This document shows, one piece after another, positions 1 to 6,517 of a DNA stretch of 12,284 bases. The notes under the pieces were generated by a model, which saw only the letters and a program-made list of their open reading frames with translations, searched no databases and had not been told where the DNA came from. The number at the start of each line of letters is the position of its first letter. Position 1 is the stretch's first letter. The DNA is from an uncultured Clostridia bacterium (GTDB lineage: Bacteria; Bacillota_A; Clostridia; Christensenellales; Aristaeellaceae). A program made the position numbers and the translations under genes. The stretch covers positions 1 to 12,284 of the forward strand of contig CAMBWJ010000023.1 of NCBI GenBank assembly GCA_945871545.1, written 5' to 3'.

Positions 1-1
1 C

Positions 2-235
2 ATCGCCACGACGGTCATCTGCCTGGCGACGCAGCTGCACGCCATCGCCACAGGCAACATGACGCCCTCGTTCCGCGTGGCGGACGGCGTCGTGCGGCCG
101 GTCTACCTCTATTGCGTGGACATTTCGGAGTTCGTGGTCGGCAAGCTGCGCGACCGCGGCAGCCTCGCGGTCAAGTCGTTCGTGGGCAATGTGCAGGATT
201 TCCTCGTGCACGTGGACCGCGGCACGAGAGGGTGA
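2..235 (+). CDS. C-terminal end of an unidentified protein (partial, 5' end outside window)
   Basis: An open frame enters the window and reads 77 codons to a TGA at 233-235. Codon choice is GC-rich like the neighbouring genes, and a promoter for the next gene begins right after the stop, which supports a real gene end. The visible part runs from an alanine/threonine-rich stretch (ICLATQLHAIATGNM) into a beta-rich looking tail with VVRPVYLYCVDISEF and ends VDRGTRG. I do not recognise the family. It is not the usual MutL C-terminus, although mutL often precedes miaA in Bacillota. No signal peptide or membrane segment can be judged from the fragment. Confidence 0.55.
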   Translation: MATTVICLATQLHAIATGNMTPSFRVADGVVRPVYLYCVDISEFVVGKLRDRGSLAVKSFVGNVQDFLVHVDRGTRG

Positions 236-237
236 GC

Positions 238-266
238 TTGCCCGCCCGGCGTCCCTGTGGTATAAT
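238..266 (+). promoter_or_regulatory. Sigma-A promoter of miaA
   Basis: A perfect -10 TATAAT at 261-266 lies 17 bp downstream of a -35-like TTGCCC at 238-243 (4 of 6 matches to TTGACA). The expected start near 273 gives a short leader with the ribosome site AGGAGA at 285-290, 8 nt before the miaA ATG. Confidence 0.7.
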
Positions 267-298
267 CGAAGGAAAGACACAGACAGGAGATTGAAGCG

Positions 299-1195
299 AT
301 GAGCGGTTACCCCAAGGTTGTCGCCGTGGTGGGCACGAACGCCTCCGGCAAGAGCGCGCTGGGCGTGCGTCTGGCGAAGCGCTATGGCGCGGAGATCATC
401 TCCGCCGATTCCCGACAGGTCTTTCGCGGGCTCGATCTGGGTAGCGGCAAGATCACGCCGGAGGAGATGCAGGGCGTTCCGCACCACCTGATCGACGTGC
501 GCGAGCCGAACGAGTTCTTCTCCATGGCGGACTTTCAGCGCATGAGCTACGCCGCCATCGACGGCATCCTCGCGCGCGGCAAGGTTCCAGTCCTGGTTGG
601 CGGCACGGGGCTGTACATCGCCTCCGTCACCGAGGGCTACGTCATGAGCGACCGCATGCCCGACCTAGCCTACCGCGACGAGCTGGAGCAGAAGTCCACG
701 CCGGAGCTGTACGCCATGCTCACCGCGCTCGTACCGGACGTGGAGGTGGACGCGAAGAACCGCAACCGCGTGATGCGCATGCTGGAGAAGATTCACGACG
801 GCGACGACCACCGCCCCCACAACGAGCCCCGCTACGACTGTCTGAAGCTGGGCGTGACCTGGGACCGGGAGACGCTGAAAGCGCGCATCGACGAGCGCCT
901 CGAACGCCGCATGCAGCAGGGCATGGTGGACGAGGTGCGCGCGCTCATGGAAAACGGCGCAAGCACGGAGTTTCTGTACAAGCTGGGCCTGGAATACCGC
1001 TTCATCAGCCAGTACATCACCGGCGAGATCGAAACCGAGGAGGAGATGTGCGCGCAGCTCAGCCTTGCCATCAAGCGCTTCGCCAAGCGCCAGATGACCT
1101 GGTTCCGCCGGGACAGGGAGATCCGCTGGCTGGACATGGGCGGCGATCCCGTGGCGGAGGCTTCGGCGATGATCGAAAATTTCCTGAACATTTAA
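299..1195 (+). CDS. miaA: tRNA dimethylallyltransferase (MiaA)
   Basis: MiaA transfers a dimethylallyl group from DMAPP to N6 of adenosine 37 in tRNAs reading UNN codons, which improves decoding. The protein is 298 aa, the normal family length. Visible motifs: the P-loop GTNASGKS at residues 12-19 (family form GPTASGKT), the DSRQVF segment with Asp37 at 35-42, VGGTGLYI at 100-107, NRNRVMRMLE around 154-163, and the tRNA-binding tail KRFAKRQMTWFRRD near 259-272. The ATG at 299 has a good AGGAGA site 8 nt upstream. The gene has its own promoter (238-266) and terminator (1202-1227), so it looks monocistronic. The segment KLGLEYRFISQYITGE (228-243) replaces the usual aiGYkE block, and the P-loop has Asn for Pro-Thr, so this is a somewhat divergent branch of MiaA. 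The functional call is still firm. Confidence 0.96.
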   Translation: MSGYPKVVAVVGTNASGKSALGVRLAKRYGAEIISADSRQVFRGLDLGSGKITPEEMQGVPHHLIDVREPNEFFSMADFQRMSYAAIDGILARGKVPVLVGGTGLYIASVTEGYVMSDRMPDLAYRDELEQKSTPELYAMLTALVPDVEVDAKNRNRVMRMLEKIHDGDDHRPHNEPRYDCLKLGVTWDRETLKARIDERLERRMQQGMVDEVRALMENGASTEFLYKLGLEYRFISQYITGEIETEEEMCAQLSLAIKRFAKRQMTWFRRDREIRWLDMGGDPVAEASAMIENFLNI

Positions 1196-1201
1196 CTTTC
1201 C

Positions 1202-1227
1202 CCCGCATATTTTTGTGCGGGTTTTTT
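1202..1227 (+). terminator. Intrinsic terminator of miaA
   Basis: Stem CCCGCA (1202-1207) pairs exactly with TGCGGG (1216-1221) around an 8-nt T-rich loop and is followed at once by six T (1222-1227). It lies 7 nt past the miaA stop codon. Confidence 0.9.
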
Positions 1228-1238
1228 CATCAATTGCA

Positions 1239-1267
1239 TTGAATAATCGCCTGCATAGGGCTATAAT
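1239..1267 (+). promoter_or_regulatory. Sigma-A promoter of the ROK kinase operon
   Basis: TATAAT at 1262-1267 is preceded, with a 17-bp spacer, by TTGAAT at 1239-1244 (4 of 6). The predicted transcript begins near 1274 and has the ribosome site GAGGGG (1291-1296) 6 nt before the ATG at 1303. The promoter follows directly on the miaA terminator. Confidence 0.75.
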
Positions 1268-1302
1268 ATATCCATTCGATCCTGCATACGGAGGGGAAAT
1301 GA

Positions 1303-2265
1303 ATGAGAAAATTCAGAATCGGCATTGATGTTGGGGCAACCAATACCAAAATCGGCCTGTTTGACCGTGAAATGAACCTTCTGGACTCTGCAAGCACGCT
1401 CACGGATCAGGAAGCAGATCTTCCGATGCTGATGGACTTCATCGAAGCGCTGGTGCGCCGCATGCTTCAGCGCAACAGCATCACCGTCGATCACCTGCTG
1501 GGCGTGGGCACCGCATTTCCTTCCTACATCGACTACAAGGCCGGAATCGTGGTGGAGACGGGCAACATCATCGCCCTGACCAACGCCCCGGTGCGCGACC
1601 TTCTGGAGGAGCGCCTGGGCGTGCGCATCGTGCTGGACAACGACGCAAACCTGGCTGCGCTGGCGGAGCACCGCCTGGGCGCGGGCATCGGCCAGGAAAA
1701 CATGATCTACGCGGCGCTGGCCACCGGCATCGGCGGCGGCCTGATCCTCAACGGCAGGCTCTACCGCGGCGTACACGGCATGGCGGGCGAGATCGGCCAC
1801 ATGTTCATCTCCGATTCCACCGGCTATTCCTGTCCCTGCGGCGTGACCGGCTGCGTGCAGTCCATCGCCTCCGGCGCGTACATGGCCCAGTACGCCACCG
1901 ACCGCATCAAGGAGGGCGAGGACAGCTCCATCCTGAACTACGCCGGCACCCTGGCCGGCATCGACATGGAGGCCGTGGGCAAGGCCCTGCGCGGCGGCGA
2001 TCCGCTGGCGCTGGAGGTCGTCTCCCGGGGCGCGGAGTACCTGGGCCGCATGTTCCATTCCCTCAATCAGATCTTCGACATCGACTACTTCGTCTACGGC
2101 GGCGGCGTGGCCAAGCTGGGCAGCCCCTTCATCGATCGCGTGGTGGCGGCCTACCGGCGCTATTCCATCAACGACGCGCGCCATCCCGCGCAGTTTGTGC
2201 CCGCCAAGTTCGGCAATCAGGCCGGAATGTACGGCGCGGCGCTCCTGATTACGGATGAAGCCTGA
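1303..2265 (+). CDS. ROK-family sugar kinase (glucokinase-like)
   Basis: ROK proteins phosphorylate glucose or related hexoses/N-acetylhexosamines with ATP, or act as repressors when they carry an N-terminal HTH. This 320-aa protein has no HTH, so it is the kinase type. Motifs in order: the ATP-binding IGIDVGATNTKIGL at 6-19, LDNDAN at 111-116 with the probable catalytic base Asp114, TGIGGGLILNG at 141-151, EIGHM at 163-167, and the zinc cluster CPCGVTGC at 177-184 (Cys177, Cys179, Cys184 plus His166). The glutamate that normally follows the cluster (GCxE) and contacts sugar is Gln186 here, so the substrate may not be plain glucose. It is the first gene of an apparent operon with a phosphoesterase and an MFS exporter. 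The start is fixed by GAGGGG just upstream. The substrate cannot be read from the sequence. Confidence 0.9.
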   Translation: MRKFRIGIDVGATNTKIGLFDREMNLLDSASTLTDQEADLPMLMDFIEALVRRMLQRNSITVDHLLGVGTAFPSYIDYKAGIVVETGNIIALTNAPVRDLLEERLGVRIVLDNDANLAALAEHRLGAGIGQENMIYAALATGIGGGLILNGRLYRGVHGMAGEIGHMFISDSTGYSCPCGVTGCVQSIASGAYMAQYATDRIKEGEDSSILNYAGTLAGIDMEAVGKALRGGDPLALEVVSRGAEYLGRMFHSLNQIFDIDYFVYGGGVAKLGSPFIDRVVAAYRRYSINDARHPAQFVPAKFGNQAGMYGAALLITDEA

Positions 2266-3040
2266 CTTCCGCACAAAGAACCATATCCTGACGCCGCCGG
2301 ACTGCTCGCTGCATCCCGGCGCGTTTTGTCTGCCGGAGACGAAGCGCGTGACCATCAGCGGCGCTCCTGCGTGGCTGCGCGGCATTCGTGCGCTGTTCGT
2401 CAGCGACGTGCACCTGCGCCCGAGCATCTCCGACGCGAAGCTGGGCGCGCTGATCGATGCCATCCGCAGCGCGCAGGCAGACCTTCTGCTGCTGGGCGGC
2501 GACTACGCCGAGGCGGACGAGGACTGCGCGCGCTTCTTTCAGGCACTTTCCGCCTGCGATTTTCCCCTGGGCGCGTACGCCGTTCCCGGCAACAACGATC
2601 CCCGGGAGACGCAGGTTCTCGCCGATATGATGGCTCCGGCGAAGGTCACTCTGCTGAAGAACCGCTGCGCGCAGATCCAGCTGAAGGGGAACCGCCTGGA
2701 GATCGCCGGCTGCGACGACCACAAGTACGGCTCGCCCCGCACGAAGGGCCTGTTCGGTGACCGCGCGGGCTATCGCATCCTGCTGTCCCACTTTCCCGCA
2801 AAACCGGACTGCGCCTGCGAGCTGATGCTCAGCGGACACACCCACGCGGGGCAGTTCAACCTGCTGGGCCTGACCCCCTACTCCATCGGCTTCGAGCACA
2901 GGTTCCGCCATCTGGCCATACGTGGCCTGCACCGCTTTGACGGCATGCAGCTGCTGGTGGGCAACGGCATCGGTGTGAGCCGCCTGCCCCTGCGCGTCGG
3001 CGCATCGCCGCGCATCTATCTGCTGGAATTTGGCATCTGA
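2255..3040 (+). CDS. Metallophosphoesterase, YkuE-like calcineurin superfamily
   Basis: A 261-aa two-metal phosphoesterase. Visible metal-binding motifs in order: FVSDVHL (Asp51, His53), GGDY (Asp83), GNND (Asn113), LLSHFP (His179) and GHTHAGQ (His195, His197). The family normally reads GNHD; here the catalytic histidine is Asn114, while all metal ligands are kept. There is no signal peptide, so it is probably cytoplasmic or only peripherally membrane-associated. The ATG overlaps the end of the ROK kinase gene by 11 nt and has only a weak ribosome site, which points to translational coupling. Relatives act on phospholipid-type or nucleotide phosphoesters. The true substrate is unknown. An alternative start at an internal Met is unlikely because residues 29-45 (ETKRVTISGAPAWLRGI) already look like the usual N-terminal strand. 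Confidence 0.88.
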   Translation: MKPDFRTKNHILTPPDCSLHPGAFCLPETKRVTISGAPAWLRGIRALFVSDVHLRPSISDAKLGALIDAIRSAQADLLLLGGDYAEADEDCARFFQALSACDFPLGAYAVPGNNDPRETQVLADMMAPAKVTLLKNRCAQIQLKGNRLEIAGCDDHKYGSPRTKGLFGDRAGYRILLSHFPAKPDCACELMLSGHTHAGQFNLLGLTPYSIGFEHRFRHLAIRGLHRFDGMQLLVGNGIGVSRLPLRVGASPRIYLLEFGI

Positions 3041-3072
3041 GCCGCACATCAAAATCCGGAGCATTTCTGAAT

Positions 3073-4284
3073 ATGAAGCAAAACTGGAAACGGAAGTTCT
3101 TTACCATCGCGGCGGGACAGATGGCCTCGCTGATCGGCAGCTCTGCGGTGCAGTTCGCGCTGATCTGGTGGATCGCCAGCGAGACGGCCTCGGTGACGCT
3201 GATGGGCCTGTCCGGCATCGTGGCCTTCCTGCCTGCGGCGGTCCTGAGCCCGGTGGCGGGCATCGCGGCCGACCGCTACTCCCGCAAGGCCATTTGCATA
3301 TTTTCCGACCTGTTCATCGGCGCGGTGGCGGCGGTCTTCGCGCTGCTGCTGTGGCACTTCGAGCTGCCGGTATGGACGGCGCTGCTGATCCTGTTTCTGC
3401 GCAGCGTGGGCAACACCTTTCAGCAGCCCGCCATACAGGCGCTCATCCCCCAGTTCGTGCCCCAGGAGGAGCTGATGCGGGTGGGCGGCTGGAACCAGAT
3501 GATGAGCTCCGGCTCCTTCCTGCTGGGGCCCGCGCTGGGCGCGGTGCTGTACGCGGCCTTTCCACTGCCGGTGGTGCTGCTGACCGACCTCGTCGGCGCG
3601 GTGCTGGCAAGCTCCCTGCTGGCGGCGGTGTCCATTCCTCCGATGCAGCGCGTACAGCGCGAGAAGCGCAGCTCCCTGCACGAGCTGCGCGAGGGCCTGC
3701 TGGTGTTCCGGGAGGATCGAAGGCTGGGGCTGATGATCGCGGCGGAGACGCTGAGCATGATCTTCATCCTGCCCATGGCCTCCTTCTATCCGCTGATGAC
3801 CAGCGACTACTTCCACGCCTCCGCCTGGCACGGCAGCGCCGTGGAGATCGCCTACGCCCTGGGCATGATGGTTGCCGCCTTCCTGATGGGCAGCGTGATC
3901 AAGCCCCGCCGTCCGCTGTGGGCCGCCTATCTGGGCATGCTGGGCATGGGTGCAGCCTGCGCGGTCTGCGGAATTCTGCCGCCGCAGATGTGGGCCTGGT
4001 ACGTGTTCACCCTCGCCTGCGCGCTGCTGGGCGCGTTCTGCAACGTGCACAACGTGCCGCTGGTCGCCTACATGCAGGCCACCATCCCCGGCGAGAAGAT
4101 GGGCCGCGCCTTCGCCCTCACCGCGCTGATGTCCTCCATCGCGCTGCCGCTGGGCCTGGCCGTCTGCACGCCCATCGCAGAGCAGATCGGCGTGCACCGC
4201 TGGTTCCTGATCTCCGGCGTGGGCATCTGCCTGATTACCGTCCCCGCCATGCTGCTGCACCTGAGATTGGAGCGCCATAAATGA
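3073..4284 (+). CDS. MFS transporter, probable drug/small-molecule efflux (MefA-like)
   Basis: A 403-aa integral membrane protein with about 12 hydrophobic segments. The N-terminal half has the typical layout of the macrolide-efflux/enterobactin-exporter-like MFS subgroup: GQMASLIGSSAVQFALIWW (residues 15-33), then the loop 2-3 signature GIAADRYSRKA (73-83, variant of GxLaDRxGRk), then GNTFQQPAIQALIPQFVP (116-133), characteristic of MefA-type exporters. The second half begins after a basic cytoplasmic loop (MQRVQREKRSSLHELREG). It sits 32 nt after the phosphoesterase gene on the same strand, with GGAG (3058-3061) 11 nt before the ATG, so it is probably the third gene of the operon. The substrate cannot be assigned. 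Export of the kinase product or of a toxic compound are both only guesses. Confidence 0.88.
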   Translation: MKQNWKRKFFTIAAGQMASLIGSSAVQFALIWWIASETASVTLMGLSGIVAFLPAAVLSPVAGIAADRYSRKAICIFSDLFIGAVAAVFALLLWHFELPVWTALLILFLRSVGNTFQQPAIQALIPQFVPQEELMRVGGWNQMMSSGSFLLGPALGAVLYAAFPLPVVLLTDLVGAVLASSLLAAVSIPPMQRVQREKRSSLHELREGLLVFREDRRLGLMIAAETLSMIFILPMASFYPLMTSDYFHASAWHGSAVEIAYALGMMVAAFLMGSVIKPRRPLWAAYLGMLGMGAACAVCGILPPQMWAWYVFTLACALLGAFCNVHNVPLVAYMQATIPGEKMGRAFALTALMSSIALPLGLAVCTPIAEQIGVHRWFLISGVGICLITVPAMLLHLRLERHK

Positions 4285-4294
4285 ATACGTGAAC

Positions 4295-4316
4295 GGCGGG
4301 GTGAGGGCACCCCGCC
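4295..4316 (+). terminator. Strong hairpin after the MFS gene; possible dispersed repeat
   Basis: GGCGGGGTG (4295-4303) and CACCCCGCC (4308-4316) form a perfect 9-bp stem with an AGGG loop, 10 nt past the MFS stop. The tail (CTACGCTTTCGTTTGG) is only moderately T-rich, so termination may be imperfect. The hairpin resembles short REP-like palindromes scattered in GC-rich clostridial genomes, but one copy in this window cannot prove that. Confidence 0.5.
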
Positions 4317-4353
4317 CTACGCTTTCGTTTGGAGACAAATCCTTCCGTTTCCC

Positions 4354-4389
4354 AAAAAGGAATGCCCCGGAGCAAAGCATGCTCCGGGG
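4354..4389 (-). terminator. Intrinsic terminator of the yjdF-like gene
   Basis: Arms CCCCGGAGCA (4365-4374) and TGCTCCGGGG (4380-4389) form a perfect 10-bp stem. On the minus strand the hairpin is followed, 6 nt on, by five T (4358-4354). It lies 13 nt beyond the stop codon at 4403. It could also back up termination of the convergent MFS operon. Confidence 0.8.
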
Positions 4390-4402
4390 TCGGCTTTTGC
4401 GG

Positions 4403-4807
4403 TCAGTGGCCGCGGCGTCTGGCCTTCCTCTTCTCCTGACGAAGCTGGAACCTGCGCTCCGCTTCCTCCTCCGCGCGCTCTTTGCGATCGGACTTGCGCT
4501 GCGCGGCGCGCAGCTCCCGATCCAGCTGAAGGGCCTGTTGGGAGCGCGTGCCCACGCCGCCGGTTTCCCGGGCGGCCTGGCGCTGGCGGCGCTTGGGGTT
4601 GACCGCCATGGGGCTGCGGGTCGCATCCTCCACGGCGGGCGAGTAGCGCAGGCGAGGAAACTCCCTCTGCACCCACTCCAGCACCTCGATCTCGCTGGGC
4701 TCCGGCCCAACCACCTGCCGGGCGACGCTGAGCCTGCCGTTCTCGCGGCGCTCCACCAGTATCGCGTAAAAGGGATCGTCGAAATAGACCAGAATGGTGA
4801 CCGACAT
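4403..4807 (-). CDS. yjdF: YjdF-family protein (DUF2992)
   Basis: A 134-aa protein with the layout of the DUF2992/YjdF family. A short N-terminal beta-rich part begins MSVTILVYFDDPFYAILVER and includes GRLSVARQVVG (24-34). A conserved centre reads NPKRRQRQAARE (69-80) followed by GVGTRSQQALQLDRE (83-97). The very basic, probably helical tail ends RRRGH. The biochemical function of the family is unknown. In Bacillus subtilis and relatives yjdF is controlled by a riboswitch that responds to azaaromatic compounds, which suggests a role in handling such toxins (established for the riboswitch, inferred for the protein). The ATG at 4807 has AGGAGG 8 nt upstream. The gene has its own promoter, a folded leader of about 130 nt and its own terminator, so it can be expressed apart from the LysM gene upstream. 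Confidence 0.88.
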   Translation of the reverse strand: MSVTILVYFDDPFYAILVERRENGRLSVARQVVGPEPSEIEVLEWVQREFPRLRYSPAVEDATRSPMAVNPKRRQRQAARETGGVGTRSQQALQLDRELRAAQRKSDRKERAEEEAERRFQLRQEKRKARRRGH

Positions 4808-4815
4808 ACTGCATT

Positions 4816-4942
4816 CCTCCTGTGTGCCGGCGGTTTTGATTCGGATCGGCGGACGACCCCACAGGAGGGAGGGTTACTGATGGCGGCAAGCCGCCACGTC
4901 CGGACTACCTACCGGACCGTGTTTTTCCAATCCGCTCCGGCA
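4816..4942 (-). promoter_or_regulatory. Folded 5' leader of the YjdF gene: probable yjdF-type riboswitch
   Basis: Between the predicted transcription start (about 4941) and the ATG lies an untranslated leader of roughly 130 nt. A long-range closing helix is visible: TGCCGG (4942-4937) with CCGGCA (4830-4825), and CGGATTGG (4934-4927) with CCGATCCG (4849-4842, one G-U). Inside are two clear hairpins: one around 4921-4897 (GTCCGG with CCGGAC plus flanking pairs) and TGGCGG-CTTG-CCGCCA (4896-4881). CCTCCTGTG (4868-4860) is an exact complement of the ribosome site CACAGGAGG (4824-4816), so the leader can hide or free that site. YjdF genes are the known targets of the yjdF riboswitch class. I infer membership from gene context and architecture and have not matched the class consensus base by base. 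Confidence 0.7.
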
Positions 4943-4947
4943 GCTCT

Positions 4948-4977
4948 ATTGTAGCAGAAATCCCCCCCGCCTGTAAA
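4948..4977 (-). promoter_or_regulatory. Sigma-A promoter of the YjdF gene
   Basis: On the minus strand TTTACA (4977-4972, 5 of 6) and TACAAT (4953-4948, 5 of 6) are separated by 18 bp. The -35 box begins 4 nt after the stop codon of the upstream LysM gene. This gives the YjdF gene independent transcription starting near 4941. Confidence 0.72.
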
Positions 4978-4981
4978 CCGC

Positions 4982-5983
4982 TCAGTCGCACACGCCCAGC
5001 TTGAGCACCTGGCCCGGGAAGATCAGGTTGGGATTGGAGATCTGGTTGATGGAGGCGATGCGCCGCCAGTTCAGATCGAAGCGCTGGGCGATGGCGGACA
5101 GGCTGTCGCCCTTGCGCACGGTGTAGCTGTCGCAGCAGGGATAGGGCACCGAGGCATCCACCCGCAGGTACAGCCGCTGTCCGGGCAGGATCAGGTCGGG
5201 GTTTGGGATGTCGTTGATCTTCACGATGGAATCCACGCTGGTGCGGAACAGCCGCGCGATGCCGCTGAGGGTGTCGCCGTAGGCCACATTGATGCAGATC
5301 AGCTTGGTGCGCGCAGGTTCCCCCTCCTCCGGTGGCGTGGGCAGCACGATCTCCGCCTTCAGCATGCCCGAGGTGAAGCGGCTCACCGGCACGCTGGCGC
5401 AGGGGCAGTTGGGATCCTCCAGATCGGTTCTGTACTGCCATCCCACCCAGCCCTTCCAGGGGGAATTGCCCGCCTGGGGATACTCCGCGTCGCTCTCGTC
5501 GATCACCCACAGCGGATAGCGCTCGGCGATGCTGCGGTTCCACAGCAGGTTGGCGCTCTGCGCGTCGGTGTAGACCGCGGGCGCGACCCCCGTGGCGCTC
5601 TCCACCGCCTGAAGAAAGGCCAGTGCGATGCGGTTCGCCTCGTCGATGCCCAGGCCGTTCAGCGTCTCGAACAGCATCGCGGGGCGCAGCGCGGAATCGT
5701 AGCCGGAGATCGCCTGCACGAAGCTCTGGGCCTGCTCTCGCGCTCCGGCCTCGTCCTCTGCGGTGAGGTAGTGGTAGAAGCCGATGCGCAGGCCGTTCTC
5801 CCGGGCGTTCTCCACCAGCTGATTCAGCCGCGCGTCGGTGTAGTCGTCCCCGGCGGTGGCCCGCAGCACCGCCGCGCCGATTCCCTGGTTTTTGTAGGCC
5901 GCAAAGTTGGCGGCGGTGGCGAATTCGTTCACGGTCACGCCCTCAAAGAGGATCTCTCCCCTGGGTGGCAATGATTTGGCCAT
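4982..5983 (-). CDS. LysM protein with a degenerate GH25 (lysozyme-like) domain
   Basis: A 333-aa protein with an N-terminal GH25-type (beta/alpha) barrel at about 11-215 and two LysM peptidoglycan-binding repeats at about 229-275 (YGDTLSGIARLF ... NPDLILPGQRL) and 286-331 (VRKGDSLSAIAQRF ... NPNLIFPGQVL). GH25 landmarks: GVTVNEF (15-21) where the family has GxDVSxxQ; GFYHYLTA (68-75); PAMLFE (101-106) where the family has the catalytic DxE; VYTDAQSANLLW (137-148); and WVGWQY (179-184). The aspartates of the first two sites are replaced by Thr17 and Leu104, leaving Glu106, so hydrolase activity is doubtful. There is no signal peptide. In a spore former this suggests a mother-cell protein that binds spore cortex or coat (inference), or export by another route. 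The ribosome site AGGAAGG lies 10 nt before the ATG. The neighbour across the divergent gap is spoIIID. Confidence 0.87.
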   Translation of the reverse strand: MAKSLPPRGEILFEGVTVNEFATAANFAAYKNQGIGAAVLRATAGDDYTDARLNQLVENARENGLRIGFYHYLTAEDEAGAREQAQSFVQAISGYDSALRPAMLFETLNGLGIDEANRIALAFLQAVESATGVAPAVYTDAQSANLLWNRSIAERYPLWVIDESDAEYPQAGNSPWKGWVGWQYRTDLEDPNCPCASVPVSRFTSGMLKAEIVLPTPPEEGEPARTKLICINVAYGDTLSGIARLFRTSVDSIVKINDIPNPDLILPGQRLYLRVDASVPYPCCDSYTVRKGDSLSAIAQRFDLNWRRIASINQISNPNLIFPGQVLKLGVCD

Positions 5984-6007
5984 ACCCTCACATCCTTCCT
6001 GCCTGCG

Positions 6008-6035
6008 ATTCTATGTCCTCCCGCCGGGAATTAGC
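6008..6035 (-). promoter_or_regulatory. Possible sigma-E-like promoter of the LysM gene
   Basis: On the minus strand CATAGAAT (6015-6008) resembles the sigma-E -10 CATACAnT at all but one fixed position. It has GCTAATT (6035-6029) 13 bp upstream as a weak -35. No good sigma-A promoter is visible in the 109-bp divergent gap. The match is short, so this is only a candidate. Confidence 0.25.
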
Positions 6036-6092
6036 ACCCGCATGGTGGAAAACGAACGCGCATAGCCTGAACCGAGCGAGGGGGGAGGGCAT

Positions 6093-6365
6093 GTGAGGGA
6101 AGATGTTCGCCTGCGGGTGATGCAGGCGGCGGAACACATCCTGGAGACCGGGGCCACGGTGCGCGCCTGCGCGGGCAGCTTCGGCGTGAGCAAGACCACC
6201 ATCCACAAGGACATGCGCGAGCGCCTGCCGAAGATGGACGCCGATCTGAGCAGGCGCGTGGACGCGGTGCTCCAGAGGAACCTTCAGGAGCGGCACCTGC
6301 GCGGCGGCGAGGCGACCCGCAGAAAGTACAGTGAGCTGCGGGAGCAGGACGGTTCTCCGGAGTGA
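6093..6365 (+). CDS. spoIIID: Stage III sporulation transcriptional regulator SpoIIID
   Basis: SpoIIID is the small DNA-binding regulator of the mother cell that tunes sigma-E genes and promotes the switch to sigma-K during endospore formation. The 90-aa protein lines up with B. subtilis SpoIIID along nearly its whole length. ILETGATVRACAGSFGVSK (16-34) and TTIHKDMRERLPKMDADL (35-52) form the helix-turn-helix region, and LRGGEATRRKY (68-78) matches the hallmark LRGGEATKLKY. The start is GTG at 6093: this places the N-terminus exactly like the B. subtilis protein, and a purine-rich site (GGGGGAGGG, about 6081-6089) lies just ahead. The ATG two bases earlier is out of frame and stops at once. 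Its presence shows that the organism forms endospores. Confidence 0.95.
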   Translation: MREDVRLRVMQAAEHILETGATVRACAGSFGVSKTTIHKDMRERLPKMDADLSRRVDAVLQRNLQERHLRGGEATRRKYSELREQDGSPE

Positions 6366-6458
6366 ACATTTGAAGGAACGACGTGCGCTGGGGCGGCCTG
6401 CGGGGTCGCCCGTTTCCATTGAAGAAAAGGACGCTCCCTCCCCCAAAATCGCATAGCA

Positions 6459-6494
6459 GGGTGCGCAGCGAAAAATCCCGCCGCGCACCCTTTT
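6459..6494 (+). terminator. Probable terminator downstream of spoIIID
   Basis: GGGTGCGC (6459-6466) pairs exactly with GCGCACCC (6483-6490) across a 16-nt loop and is followed by TTTT (6491-6494). The loop is long and the T tract short, so strength is uncertain. It separates spoIIID from the cysteine-rich gene. Confidence 0.55.
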
Positions 6495-6513
6495 CCCCCG
6501 GGGTCATAGTATG
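6487..6513 (+). promoter_or_regulatory. Possible sigma-K/E-like mother-cell promoter of the cysteine-rich gene
   Basis: CATAGTATG (6505-6513) resembles the sigma-K -10 CATAnnnTA with one mismatch. An AC dinucleotide at 6487-6488 sits 16 bp upstream, where sigma-K promoters have AC. It also keeps most of the sigma-E -10. No sigma-A TATAAT is seen nearby. The expected late coat-type role of the downstream gene makes it plausible, but the motif is weak. Confidence 0.3.
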
Positions 6514-6517
6514 CAGC

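Noticed and set aside
2..235. C-terminus of MutL before miaA
   Set aside because: The gene order would fit, but none of the MutL C-terminal motifs can be seen in the 77 residues.
1261..2463. 400-codon open frame opposite the ROK kinase
   Set aside because: The composition (long alanine/histidine/valine/aspartate runs) is the complement of GC-rich codons. The plus-strand frame has all ROK motifs, a promoter and a ribosome site.
3049..4710. 553-codon minus-strand frame opposite the MFS gene
   Set aside because: Low-complexity His/Gln/Arg/Ala shadow of a GC-rich membrane-protein gene. It runs through a terminator and over the YjdF gene.
4289..4954. 221-codon plus-strand frame opposite the YjdF gene
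   Set aside because: It has no ribosome site and spans two hairpins. The minus-strand DUF2992 frame is clearly the real gene.
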